Origin: Akanthomyces muscarius
Taxonomy: Eukaryota; Ascomycota; Sordariomycetes; Hypocreales; Cordycipitaceae
Reading direction: 5' to 3'
Assembly (NCBI RefSeq): GCF_028009165.1
Contig: NC_079246.1
Coordinates: 3,348,001 to 3,412,000 of the forward strand
Length of the DNA stretch: 64,000 nt
The notes beneath the pieces are model-generated. The model did no database searches and was not told the DNA's origin. It worked only from the letters and a program-made list of their open reading frames with translations. Below are positions 9,719-20,839 of the stretch, piece after piece. The position numbers and the translations under genes are program-made. The number at the start of each line of letters is the position of its first letter. The stretch's first letter is position 1.

Positions 9719-12138
9719 GGCTGCGTTGCTGTGCAATTCTGAGACCAACTAAACACAAAAGCTTTATAGAATATATAAAGAATTTATCCTAGATTGATGC
9801 GCTGTTCTGTGGTGCTGTGGCCGGCTGCCAAGTCGGTGCCGCTATGACGGCACAGGCTTGCCCAATCACGCAACCGACTTGGGATGATGCCGCCGAGGCG
9901 CCAGTGAGGAAACTATCCCTCCGTAGAAATATCGGGGCGTTCTTGTGCCATGCAGTAATACCACTTACCACGAATCAGACGGAGTCTATTGTCTTTATCG
10001 ATCCATGCAGATGCGATTGGCGCATAGCTGGACATGGCGACGTCGATCCACCAAGTCTCGTCATCAGAGAAAGCATAGTAGACTGCCGAGCGGCTGACGA
10101 TCATGCGACTTTAAGGCAGGCTTGGCATATTCAAGAACTCTTGCTTTGTATTACTTGCCGGGTAAGCAGGCGGCAATCATTTACCCCCGCGCAGTGCGCA
10201 AGACGATGCTTGCGTTGTCGCTCCATCTAGCCATGTGGTTTTACCCTCAGAACCATGAAAAGATTCCGTGACGGTTCTAGATTCTCGTGAGGCTTCTACA
10301 TGTCTCACAGATGTGACTGCGAGTTACGCGAAGCCTAGTTCGAGAGTCGTGCCGGTCGCGGATATCGCGCTCTCCCAGCCAGCATTTCCTCCTCCGCGCG
10401 GTTTTCAACGGCCCCTGCGTCGCGATGCTACCCTATACATCTGCTTATCGAGCTACAGGCTTTGGTCATGCTTTTGCCTGCAGTATATATTATTACCTAT
10501 CAACGGGGAGAATCAGTGCGCGTAATCTTTCCGTTGCGATGATAGTGTAAAGTGGCGCGCTTTCTATGCCGTGATGAGAACTAGGGTTGAAACTCGCGAT
10601 GAGCCGCTCGCAGATAGTATGCATTGATCGCTGCCATTCCTTTTGCCACTCAATACAGTGCTTAAAAATGGTAACCACAGGCGTTATAGCTTATGTTATC
10701 TAAAGCAAGAAGAATTATATCTTGGACGAGAAATAAACAATTACTCTCTTCTGACTTTAGTGCAGGCGATATTTCGGAAACAGGATCCGACCTGGTAAAC
10801 AACAGCTATCTAGTTGGCTTGTACATAAATACAGCAATAGACGCCAGGGACATTACTTGCAACTTTAAAATATAGTAGGTACCCTTTCCAGGCACCTTTG
10901 ATTTAGAGAACTACAAGTAAAGTTTAATTGTCATTAGGGTGGCTTCCGTGATTCTCCCACTTACTGCTTAGAGCGTGCCTCTTCGACAAGGCTTACATGC
11001 CTGCGAAGTACATCATAACATAACATCTAGGGCACTTCCAAACGCTCGTGAATTATGCTTAGCGCGTGTCGACCATTAGGGTCACCAGGATAATTAAGAG
11101 AGAACCAACTCCCGGTTCAAACCGGAAATCCCGTATGGGCACTTCGTAGAGGCACTAGCAGGCGGTCTCGACGGTAAGGTGGAGTTCATTTCTCTGAATA
11201 GTCAACATATCTGCACCGCGTAGACCACGAATTGCACAGCCTCGGATAAATATTGCACAGCCTTACTGATATCGGCACAGCCTCAGGCATGGCGTGTGCA
11301 CAGTACAGCCTTGCGAATGGCACTGCATGAGCTGCATAGGTCGGCCAGGAAAGCTGTACTCAATTTGGATTCATGAAAGCCTTTGGGCCTACTATAATGG
11401 ACTACTACTACTAGCGTAACTAAAAAAATAAAGAGGGAGGTTGAATGGAAGGTGGAGAAGCTGTGGAAAGAGCTTTTGGATGAGAGATTTAAGAGTCCGA
11501 GATTGGTGCGTGTGAAAGCACGGTTTCTGTACATGGAACAGAAAATCAGCTGAACTACGACAAGGCAGTTTCGGAACTGTGCTGCATAGCAATATTAGTT
11601 TTCTTTGAAGCACCTGTTCCGTTGCGAAAATGCGCAAAAGTGCCGAGGGTATTATTCCGTCTGAGGCAGGCAGCCTTGTAGTAAACTATTCGCCCCTCGA
11701 CAGGCTGCGCTCACGACCGCCTCCTTTGTCACCTATGCCTGCGAAAAGCTCCATCACTAGCTTTCGTGTAGTCACTGGCAGAAAGTATGCGTAAGCCTAT
11801 GTGCCATTGGGATGCCTCGAAGATATCTGGCCCTGTGGGACGGAAACGTGCAGGCGGTTTGCGATGAAGTGATGTGCCGACTGGTACTCGTGTCGCGTGG
11901 ATGTTCGCCCCGAATTCCGTAGACCCGCCAAGAAAACTCCGCATTCGCTGGACTCGGCACTCGGCAGCAATTTGCACAAGGCTGTTCGCAGCCAACTAGA
12001 CTAGCCAGCGGGTAATACCCGACGGCTGTCTAGACCATACGAGGGAAGGAAGTAACCCGAATGTAACATCGGCGGTAGAGCTTTTGTATAACTCCAGTTA
12101 GTCTGCAAGTCGTAGGCCTTTCAAAGTACATTCTTCTT
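9719..12138. other. 2.4-kb gene-poor intergenic region
   Basis: No supported gene. A minus-strand frame at 10104-9913 ends at a GTAAGT donor-like site and is rich in Tyr/Trp (VYYAFSDDETWW), but nothing joins to it convincingly. A 14-bp palindrome, ccggttcaaaccgg, lies at 11112-11125. Two small minus frames near 11283-11637 look non-coding. Confidence 0.45.
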
Positions 12139-12366
12139 ATGAATGAAATACTGCTGCTGATTGAGCGCGCGTTCCCTGAAACGGCAATCGAAAACGAAGC
12201 CTCATATGCCTGGCTATTGCCTATTGTTGTTGCCACTACTCGAGTAGCTGGTGTCGATTTCCACCCATGTGACGAACTGGAAGCCCGTAACGACCTCAAT
12301 ATCAAACTTATTGAGTGGAAAAACGACATCTCGGCGATTCTGCACGAGTCAGGACGGGAATGCTGA
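12139..12366 (+). other. Short open frame, possible terpene-cyclase-like fragment
   Basis: A 75-codon frame with ATG at 12139 and an open extension upstream to about 12080. Its end reads LIEWKNDISAILHESG. This resembles, but does not exactly match, the metal-binding NDxxSxxxE (NSE) motif of class I terpene cyclases, because Ser is one residue early. The upstream LLLIERAF is also family-like. No DDxxD motif or full-length frame is nearby. It may be a relic exon or coincidence; I lean weakly to relic. Confidence 0.17.
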
Positions 12367-13056
12367 GAATCTGTCCGCGTAAGCCGCGGATAGCTATTAA
12401 ATGAGTAGCCTGATAGCACACCACTGAGAATGCTATCGTGGCAAATGCTTCTCGATACAGAAGGAAATAGCTCAATGAAAGCCAAGCCTTGAGGCAATTA
12501 GGCTGAGTAACCTACAATCTGGAGCCAGGCTCTTGGTACTCCCATGGCCCCCGTTCCCGGTACTCAGGAATGGGAATCTGGGTCGTTGTTGAACCTCACC
12601 TCGAAGCAGTACCCCATATCGTGCCTCGAATTTAGACTTCAATAGATTATCCCGAAGTAGTTTTAGTGATAGCTGTACTAAAATATAAGCGAGCTCCTTC
12701 TAGATAGAGACTAAACGTATCAGCCATCTAGCATTCTTGAGCCGTCCACTCCGTCCTCGTCTTGAATTTTGACATTGGCAACTTCCTAAAAAATAACAAA
12801 CCCGTTTCTTCTGCGGTCAAAAGTCTAAATCATGTAAACAAGTCGGCCAAGACGGTTCAGACACGACGCGAGCCAGAGAAAAGTATAAATTGCTGTTACT
12901 GTCCAGCTCTGGCAATATGTCGAAGTAGCAACAACCAGCACATTCATTCGTTCCGCATCCATTGTCCAGCGCCTACGTAGACGCATTCGTTCGTTTCACC
13001 CCCAAAAGAAAACAAGAAGAGCCAGTCCCAATTCGCAATCTGACAGTCTTTTCAAG
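12367..13056. other. Intergenic and promoter of the secreted Asn-rich protein
   Basis: No gene is seen. A TATA-like AGTATAAATTG lies near 12882, about 170 bp before the ATG at 13057. The leader contains a CA-rich stretch. Confidence 0.4.
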
Positions 13057-15036
13057 ATGCTCTACAGAAACATCATCAGCGGTGCTGTCACGGCCGTACC
13101 TGTCCTGGCCGGTCTTGTCCGTGGAGCACCACACGTGGCCAATTACCCTGCTGCGCGTGCCGAGACGACTTCCACGCTTGCCTTGGATAGCTGCAGCGGT
13201 GGAAAAGGCGAAACAATCAACATCATCGTCCAGTACCCCGGCACCATTGGCGTGACAAAGTCTGGCCAGCCAGGCTCTGACGACGGTTCCGGAATTGGCT
13301 CTGGCCCAGGCACCCCCGCCGGCCAAATTACCGTGCCGGGAAGTGACTCAACCAATAACGGAATCGGCAGCGCCGGAAATGTTGGTGGCCTCATTGCTTC
13401 CAACAACGGTGGCAGCGCGCGCGGCGACGTCAACACCAACACCGGTGGAACTGGAAAGATTGGCGACATCGATGTCAAAGGCGGCAACAACTTTGCCAAC
13501 GGTGGTAGCAGCAACGCTAATGGTGGAAGCAACAGTAACAACAACAATGCCAATGCGAGCGGTGGAAGCAACGTCAACAACAACAACAACAACAACAACT
13601 ACAACACTGTGAACAACACTATTCAACTACCACCTGGCTACATAGGTTCGCCCAAAGTCCTTACTTCCATCTATATCGTCACCAGTGGTTCTGTGACTGC
13701 CACGCGCACCTCCACGCAAACCGTCGTGCCCCAGACCTCCGCCGCAACGACAAGCGTCCCGCTCAAGTCGGCTACCAGCACCACATCGTCCAGCGCTGTT
13801 TCGATGAGCTCGTCTACGAGCTCTGCCGCCTGCCCCCGGTCTACGTGCGCAGCGGGAGCAATTGGTGCCTCGGCGCTCTCCGTCGTCAAGACGCTCAACG
13901 GAATCGAGGGCCTCATCAAGGCTGTCATCAGCATCTCTGACCCGGCCGCAGGCAGTCCAAAGGGTCAAGCCGCTGGCAAGCAGATCGGAGACAGCATCGC
14001 CGACATTATCACAGCCATCTGGAACGCCATCACCATGCTCAAGGACGTTAAGCCATTCGATCTCGAGTGCGATGCCACTGCCGTCTACTACGCCGCCGAA
14101 ACAGCACTCGAGAGCTTCGAGGCACTCGCTGGCATCGCAATTGGCAAAGAAGGCGTCGGCGCGGCGGTGCCCATCCTCGGCCCAATCATCACGTTTGGCT
14201 TGCGCGCCATCGCTGCCCCTCTGGAAGCAATTATCGGTGCCGTGCTTGAGCTCATTCCACATTACAAGCTGTGTACCTCGGACAAGCTAGGCGACTACAA
14301 GGGCACTATTGGCAAGGCAATTGGCAACCCTGGTAAAGACTTTTGCTACAGGCCTAACGACTGTGCACTTGGAAAAATCAGCGAGAGCGCCCAGAGCGTA
14401 GTTGACATCCTTGACGACCTTGCCCGGGTCGGAAACGACATTCTGGATATCAGCGTCACGGGGACCGTTGTTGATACAGTGGTATGTCTTAATCTACACG
14501 GCCAACCCCGGATGTACTTACTAATGATGTTTCTGGGAAGGCACTCGGTACGAAAGTTTTGGCCTTCCTCGGTCAAGTTGTCACCAATATCGGTACACTG
14601 ACAAGCATCAAGCCCTTCGATGTGGCCTGCGATGCATACGCCATCTCCACAGCATTGACCAAGGTACGTGATTTCTTTGACTTTCGGCCATTCTATAGAA
14701 AAGCGAGTAAAGGCATTTTTAACCAAGTTCCCTGTTGCAGCTCACGGATATTATTGGAAAAGTGGTGGACATCATTCAAAAGTTTGACCTCTACTGGATC
14801 ACTGGTTCTATTGGTAACGGCATCGTCGACACCATCAAAAATGTCGTTACTGTAAGTTTCACAAAGCCGCTTGCTGAGATACCAGGTTCTAATGCTTTGT
14901 TGCCAACAACACTTAGGGTCTTGTCAAATCTGGCATCAACATCATTCCGGCTCACGCTTGTACCGTACCCGCGAAGATTGGGAGCGCCGCAGCGGCAGCT
15001 GCCAACGCCGCCATTGCTCCCAGCCCTGCCGCTTGA
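13057..15036 (+). CDS. Secreted Asn/Ser/Thr-rich protein of unknown function
   Basis: The predicted protein has 592 residues in four exons: 13057-14481, 14541-14663, 14741-14851 and 14917-15036, all in phase. A signal peptide is likely at residues 1-24 (MLYRNIISGAVTAVPVLAGL). Residues about 70-190 are a low-complexity Gly/Ser/Asn linker with an eight-Asn run. Residues 205-260 are Thr/Ser-rich and probably O-glycosylated. The C-terminal half is helical and alanine-rich, and repeats one motif: KPFDLECDATA near residue 332 and KPFDVACDAYA near 499, pointing to an internal duplication. I do not recognise a named family. A cell-wall or secreted role is inferred from the architecture. Confidence 0.75.
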
Positions 15037-15258
15037 TGAAAAAGCATGTCAAACCAGCAGTCTGCGCGCGTTGGTCAATCGTTCAAGTGAAACCAATATT
15101 ACATTTACCCTTCTTCAATTATATTTACTATCATATTTATAGTTACAAGTTTTGTAAATTCTTTGCGTCAGCAGAAATTTGGTGAGCCAGTATTTGCGTT
15201 CAACAAAATAACGAGAATTCACGTGCTTTAACCACAATGGTTCGCCAGTGCGACCGTG

Positions 15259-15295
15259 GCCGATCGCTGAGAACACTACAACTCAGCGATTCGGC
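15259..15295. repeat. Perfect-arm inverted repeat (hairpin)
   Basis: The arm GCCGATCGCTGAG (15259-15271) pairs with CTCAGCGAT-t-CGGC (15282-15295), giving 13 bp with one bulged T and a 10-nt loop. It lies about 220 bp beyond the stop of the preceding gene. Function unknown. Confidence 0.6.
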
Positions 15296-16328
15296 GACCC
15301 ATGAACAAGTAATAAGAGAATTAGATAATCAGTGTAATCAGTGTAGCAAATATGATAAGATATTTATGCTAATATTATTATATTTATCCCGAGGGATCAG
15401 GAGTTGATACGACTAAATAATCAACTAGAACAAGGTCTCGTCATTTAGATTGTTTTACCAAGTGCTCAACAAGCCACATTACTAGTTCGACGACGTCTTC
15501 AATTCGCCGGATCAGGGACACGCGTCTTCAACTATGCATCCACTGCACAGTTTTTGCGGGACGTCCCTTCTGAACTTCATAAAATCGGCTTTTTATGCAT
15601 AGCTCCGATTTCACAGTTCCGCAATTAGTTTTAAGATTGATACTGTAGGAACGTGGAGCAGAGACTAACGTTAGTGTAGGTACACGATAGGCTACACAGG
15701 CGCCAGAAAAGGTTCAAGCCACGATTAGACTAGCAGCGGAGAAACATGAGACATTTCCGATCTTGGCGTGATGCCGGACGTCCCGCGGGGGCAGATATAA
15801 GTCCCTAACGCCGACGAGCTTATTCCTGATCGTGGCGGCCTCCTTAATGGCCTTTGATCGCAATAATTCGTCACAAGGAATTGCGATGATAGTTATGCTG
15901 GGTACAAAGTGTTTATCCTGAATCACGATTATAGCGTATTTTCCTAGAATCTGTTCAGGCTGGCGTAGAGCAGCCAAGTGGTGCAGACCACGCGACGCAC
16001 TTTCTCAACTTTTCTCCCATCCTATTCGTAATAATTAATTTATCCAAGCAAATTCGCAATTGACTTTGCTCGTGCCTTGTAGCGCAATTCGCAGCATCTA
16101 TCACCGATATTGACAGAGCAATTTTGTCACATCCTTCGATCTCGACCTCGCACAGACCTTTGAGCCAGTTTCTTTCGTCCTTGCATCATCAAATATTACA
16201 AATAGACGTGATTTCCTATCCCCGAAAATAGACCGTTACGTATGTCCTCGATTTTGTATGTGGATACGCGAGACATGAAGCGCGGGGATTGTGGTCGGAT
16301 ATACTCTTAATAGGAGCACTCTCAGAGC

Positions 16329-16335
16329 TATATAA
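16329..16335 (+). promoter_or_regulatory. TATA box of the GMC oxidoreductase gene
   Basis: TATATAA, 94 bp upstream of the ATG at 16429. Confidence 0.5.
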
Positions 16336-16428
16336 CCAGGCGGGCCTCCGCTACGAAACATTGATAGTCAGGCGACATCAAGTGTCTTTTCACTACATCT
16401 GCCGGAATTTACTCAATCCTGAATCGCC

Positions 16429-18792
16429 ATGAAGATCTCTACCATTAGTGCTCTCCTAGTTGCTGCTGCCGCTGGGGTGGCAGCTGAAAATCCTGACGAG
16501 TACGACTATGTTGTCATCGGATCCGGACCAGGCGGTGGCTCCCTTGCGTAAGCTATGCCTCATGATGGCACAAGAGAAGAAACTGACAGAGTGCAGTGCA
16601 AATCTTGCTCGGAGCGGGCACTCTGTGTTCTTGATTGAAGCAGGCGAAGATGCTGGCGACAACCGAATCGAGCAGATTCCAGCTTGGTGAGTAAAATCAG
16701 TCAACACGGGACATTATAACTGACGGCCAAAAGGTTTAATATAGCAGGCGAAACACCTGGAATCGCGTGGCATTTCTTTGTCAACCACTTCCAAAACGAA
16801 ACTCAGGCCAAGAGGGACGACAAGTACACCTACCGGCTCAACAACGGTTCATACTATGTTGGCCTGGACCCCCCAGCAGATGCAGAGCCGTAAGCCACTT
16901 CAATGCCTGTCTCAAAAAAATTCATTGTTAACGCTTGTGCAGACTCGGAATTTATTATCCCCGTGGCGGCACAGTGGGAGGCTCGTCCGAGGTCAATGCC
17001 ATGTATTTTGTCGCGCCTCCTGACAACGACTGGAAATACATAGCCGAGCTCACTGGAGACGACTCCTGGACAGCAGAGAACATGCGAAACTATTTTGTCG
17101 AGGTTGAAAGAAATGGCTATCTTCCACCAGATGTTCCAGGCCATGGCTACGAGGGATATGTATCGGTACGGGAATCAGTCGTCAACAGAAGCAGAACGCA
17201 TCAGCTAACTCGATCTAGAGCCACCAGGTCAACGATACATACGTTACCACTCGACCTGGAATTACCAAGCTTGTCGAAGAGGCTATACAGGAACTTGAGG
17301 GCATCGACGTCGAGAGTGAGCAGCAGCTCGTCGAGTTGCTGAGGCGAGACTTGAACCGCATCGATGCCAACAGGTACGAGAAATCTAGTGCCCTCAACGT
17401 TGTTTTGCACATCAACAACCGAAGACGCCGAAATGGAGCCCGAGAGCATGTCGTGGACACGCTCAATGCTCGTGATGACGGTGGCTTGCCCAAGTTCCCT
17501 CTTACTCTGAGTACCCGCAGCCTAGCCACTCGCATTTTATTTCACAACACCACCGACTCCCAGAAACCCCGGGCCCGTGGTGTTGAGTATCTTGCTGGTG
17601 AGGCGCTTTATTCGGGTGATGACCGATATAATGCCAGTCAATCTGGAGAACTCAAGACAGTCACGGCTTCTCGCGAGGTCATTGTGGCCGGAGGAGCATT
17701 TAACACGCCACAAATCCTCAAGCTGAGCGGCATCGGTCCGCGAGAAGAGCTTGAAGACTTGGAGATACGCGTTGTAGTGGATCTACCGGCCGTTGTATGT
17801 ACTATCCAGCACTGAGACACCATATCTTGGAACAATTCTAACGTTGGTAGGGAGCTTACCTGCAAGACAACTACGAAGGAGGCGTCCGTGTCCGTGCCAG
17901 TACTGCCTGGGAGAACAATCCGTTCGAGAACTGCAGAATGGACCCGACACTTTCGCCATCCGAGGACCCCTGTCTGCAGCTTTGGGAGACCCAGGGGCTA
18001 GGTCCATACGGCGAGGGCGGTGCCCCTCTGTTCATGTTGTTCAAATCCAGCGTCAGCGAAAACGAAGACTGCGACATTGGGCTCTTTGGCAGTCCCAATG
18101 CCGACTTCCGTGGCTTTTTCCCCGGCTTCAGCCGAGTGACAGCGCCAGACAACGCATTCTTCTGGTCGGTCGTCAAGATGCAGCCGCTGAATGAGGCCGG
18201 CACTGTGACTCTGCGCTCCACCAACCCTCGCGACACGCCGCTGATCAATTTTAACTGGTTCGAGCAGAACGAGGAGCGAGAGCTGCAGGCCATGGTGGAG
18301 GGTACCGAAATGGCCATGCGTGTGTTTAATGCGACCGGGGCGCCATATGCTCCTTTTGAGGTTCTTGAGCCAAACCCCGGGGTTGATGTCAGGCAGTCCA
18401 TCAAGGACAATGCCTTTAGTCACCATGCCACGTCGACCTGTCGCATGGGCCCCAAGGACCACCCAGACTATTGCGTCGACTCCAACTTCAAGGTCAACGG
18501 CGTCGAAGGACTGCGCGTGGTGGACGCGTCCATCTTTCCTCGCACTCCGGGTGCATTCCCAGTTGCGCCTACGTTCATGGTCAGCCGGAAGGCATTTCAC
18601 GCGATCCTGGCGGATGCCGCGGAACATGATCGCACCCTCAGAAATGATACCGGCACTGGCACTGGCACTGGCACTGGCCCTGGCACTGGCGGCAGTGTTG
18701 TCACGGGCGCTGCACCTGCCTCCCACCAGCCGATTGGAATGCACTGTGCGTCAATGGTGGTGGCTATTGCGGTCCTCTTCAGTACTTTCTGA
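16429..18792 (+). CDS. Secreted GMC (glucose-methanol-choline) FAD oxidoreductase
   Basis: An FAD-dependent alcohol/sugar oxidase or dehydrogenase of 701 residues. The exons are 16429-16547, 16597-16686, 16734-16889, 16943-17165, 17219-17794 and 17851-18792. A signal peptide (1-19) is followed by the dinucleotide-binding motif VVIGSGPGGGSLA (28-40) and IEAGED. YPRGGTVGGSSEVNAM is the GMC signature 1, and GAFNTPQILKLSGIG is signature 2. The catalytic His region is FSHHATSTCRMG (His579-His580). The second active-site position, usually His or Asn, falls in PGAFPVAP, where Phe appears to stand. The C-terminus has a Gly-Thr repeat linker and a hydrophobic end (GMHCASMVVAIAVLFSTF), suggesting GPI or membrane anchoring. 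The substrate is unknown. Confidence 0.88.
18652..18690 (+). repeat. GGCACT hexanucleotide microsatellite inside the GMC gene
   Basis: About six tandem GGCACT units (one is GGCCCT) encode the Gly-Thr linker before the hydrophobic tail. The repeat stays in frame with length change, so linker length probably varies between strains. Confidence 0.75.
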
Positions 18793-19092
18793 TCCTAAAT
18801 AGTTTACTCTAGATTCATGTCGTTGACTCTTAGTTTGCGATACACCTTTTTCTGCACATGTTGGAAGCTCTGTCGGTGATAGGCGACTGCTAGCGTCTGT
18901 CGCCGCAGCTCTCACTAGTCCAGCAATAAGTCGTCATCATTTCAAGCGGGATTGTTACCGACTATTTGCATCTAAATATACTGTAACTAGTAAAATAAAT
19001 ACGTATAAGTAGTAACCTCTGCCCCTGTGCCGCCGCGATTGGAATACCAGAGCAGTGCATGCAGTAGGATCTTGTCACCTGCCAAAATTGGT
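18793..19092. other. Short intergenic between convergent genes
   Basis: The 3' regions of the GMC gene (+) and of the binding-protein-like gene (-). AATAAA-like signals occur near 18990 on the plus strand. Nothing else is seen. Confidence 0.4.
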
Positions 19093-20748
19093 TCAATCAC
19101 TCGAGATGGAGCCCTTCTCGACCTGGTGCATCTCAGCTTCCTTCTTCTTCTTTTCCGCAGCGGAGCGACGCCACTTGAAAATACCAAAGATCACAGCCGC
19201 AGCAATCACAAGAAAGCCAACAACGGAGCCAACGGCGATGCCGGCCTTCTGACCGCCAGTGAGACCGCCGCTACCCGACGTAAGAGCAAGAGATTCCATG
19301 TCGTCAGTACGGCCGTAGGCGTTTGGCGAGATACCAGTCGAGTTGAATCCGTTTACCCACGCCGGCATGGCACACGAGGTAATGTTCAGCGTCTCAATCT
19401 CCTTGCCCTTGATCGCGCAGGTGTTTGAGTATCGTCGGAGAGCAATCTGATCATCGGGCTTAGAGGCCGGGCGCATGAACTGGGTTGTGTAGTCGGGATT
19501 CAATTTGGGCGAAACAATGGAGATGACATCGCGGATGGCGAGATCCGGACGGGCGCTGCCGCGGTCATTGAAGTCTGCAGAATGATGGTTAGCAAACTCC
19601 GACAAAAGTGTGTGCTGCTACTCACTATGGCGCAAGTTGCGGTTCTCGGCCTTGTCCACAAGGTAGACGTTCTTGTTTGCGACGGCGTAGATGTTCTTCG
19701 ATGCGCCGGATCGAGCAGCATAGGTGTCGGCCGTGACGCGCTCAGCATGGGGAGACTGTTTCGGGGCCTGCTTGCCGGGAAGCTGGTCGTACTGGGTAGT
19801 ATCGATAATCGCCCAGCTGTTCTTGGCAAACACATTGCTCTCGCTGTTGGCGCTGACGGAAACCAGTCCAGGCTTGGTGGGGTTGCCCTGGCCGGCGACC
19901 TCTCCATCGGCAGAGACATTGACGAGACGCGATCCGGCATCGGAAAGAATGGTGTTCCACCAAGCACTCTGGAAAACGGTAAACTTGTCGCCGTCTTTTT
20001 GAATGGGGGAGATGAATGCGCCCTTGGGATAAGAGCCAGCGATAATCGCTTGCTGGACGTTGGCCGCAGCACAACGGTAGCTGGCGGCAATCTCGTCATA
20101 CAGCTTGGTGCCGAGCTCCTCAAGACCGTAAAACATGGAGATGAACTTGATGTAGGCCAGCTGAGTCAGGGGGGCGTGATTGCCGACATTGTAGATGAGC
20201 ACCTTCTTGTCGTCGGACTGGGTAGTGTCGCCGTAGAATGTGACGTCGACCTCCTCGGCACTGCCCCAGTTTTCGTCATCATATGTTATCTTGTCCATCA
20301 TATTGCCTCGGACGCAGGAGCTGGTCACGTCGGCGTATGTACCAGTGCGCTTGATTGTCGTGGACAAGCCGAGCATCTTGATGGTGTCAGCATAGTTGGT
20401 AGTTAAAAGTATTATCATGCTCACCTCAATCATATTCTGAGAGAAACCATCCAGAGCTGCAACGTTCTTCACGGGAACCTGTACGATCAGAGCATTCTCT
20501 CCAACGATGGACCTTGGGGGAGCCTCCTTGGTGCAGTGAAGCACGACATATCTGCGCTGGCGATTCCTGATGGTGACATATGTCTTGTTGTACTCGGGGG
20601 AGAAGGGCAGGTTCTTGTCACCATCGAACTTTTGAAGGAAATAATCTGTCTCCGAGTCCCAGGCTGCATCAGCGCATCCCTCCTTGAAGGCAGCGCTGCA
20701 GAGCGAGGCAGCAGCTGCCAAAAGACCAAACTTGAAGAAACCCTGCAT
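19093..20748 (-). CDS. Secreted membrane-anchored periplasmic-binding-protein-like protein
   Basis: The predicted protein has 518 residues in three exons: 20748-20425, 20376-19626 and 19574-19093. The start at 20748 (MQGFFKFGLLAAAASLCSAA) is chosen because it gives a clean signal peptide. The first intron has a GTGAGC donor and a CTGAC branch site. The segments NKTYVTIRNRQRRYVVLHC, VQVPVKNVAALDG and MLGLSTTIKRTGTYADVTS recall fungal proteins related to TroA/BtuF-type periplasmic binding proteins (metal or siderophore binding). That assignment is from memory and moderate. A single transmembrane helix (VGSVVGFLVIAAAVIFGIFK) is followed by a basic cytosolic tail with KKKK. This indicates a type I surface protein. 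A TATATAA box lies about 85 bp upstream. Confidence 0.72.
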
Positions 20749-20832
20749 TTTGAGATGAAGCTTGAATGGTTGGTCAAGTCTTTGCGAGATGTGCAGTTTG
20801 GAAGCCCTAAGTTTTGTCGACATTTGCTCCCA

Positions 20833-20839
20833 TTATATA
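20833..20839 (-). promoter_or_regulatory. TATA box of the binding-protein-like gene
   Basis: TATATAA on the minus strand, 85 bp from the chosen ATG at 20748. It supports the shorter, signal-peptide start. Confidence 0.45.

Larger units (their letters stand above)
15037..16428. other. Intergenic with promoter of the GMC gene
   Basis: No supported gene. A minus-strand frame at 15977-15714 (about 87 codons) has no recognisable domain. A hairpin-forming repeat lies at 15259-15295, and a TATA box at 16329. Confidence 0.45.

Noticed and set aside
9913..10104. Tyr/Trp-rich minus frame considered as a lectin propeller blade
   Set aside because: Only one blade-length segment, no partner exon and no repeat of the pattern; too weak to call.
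11112..11125. ccggttcaaaccgg resembling a tRNA T-arm
   Set aside because: It is a plain palindrome with a two-base loop; no acceptor, D- or anticodon arm can be formed around it.
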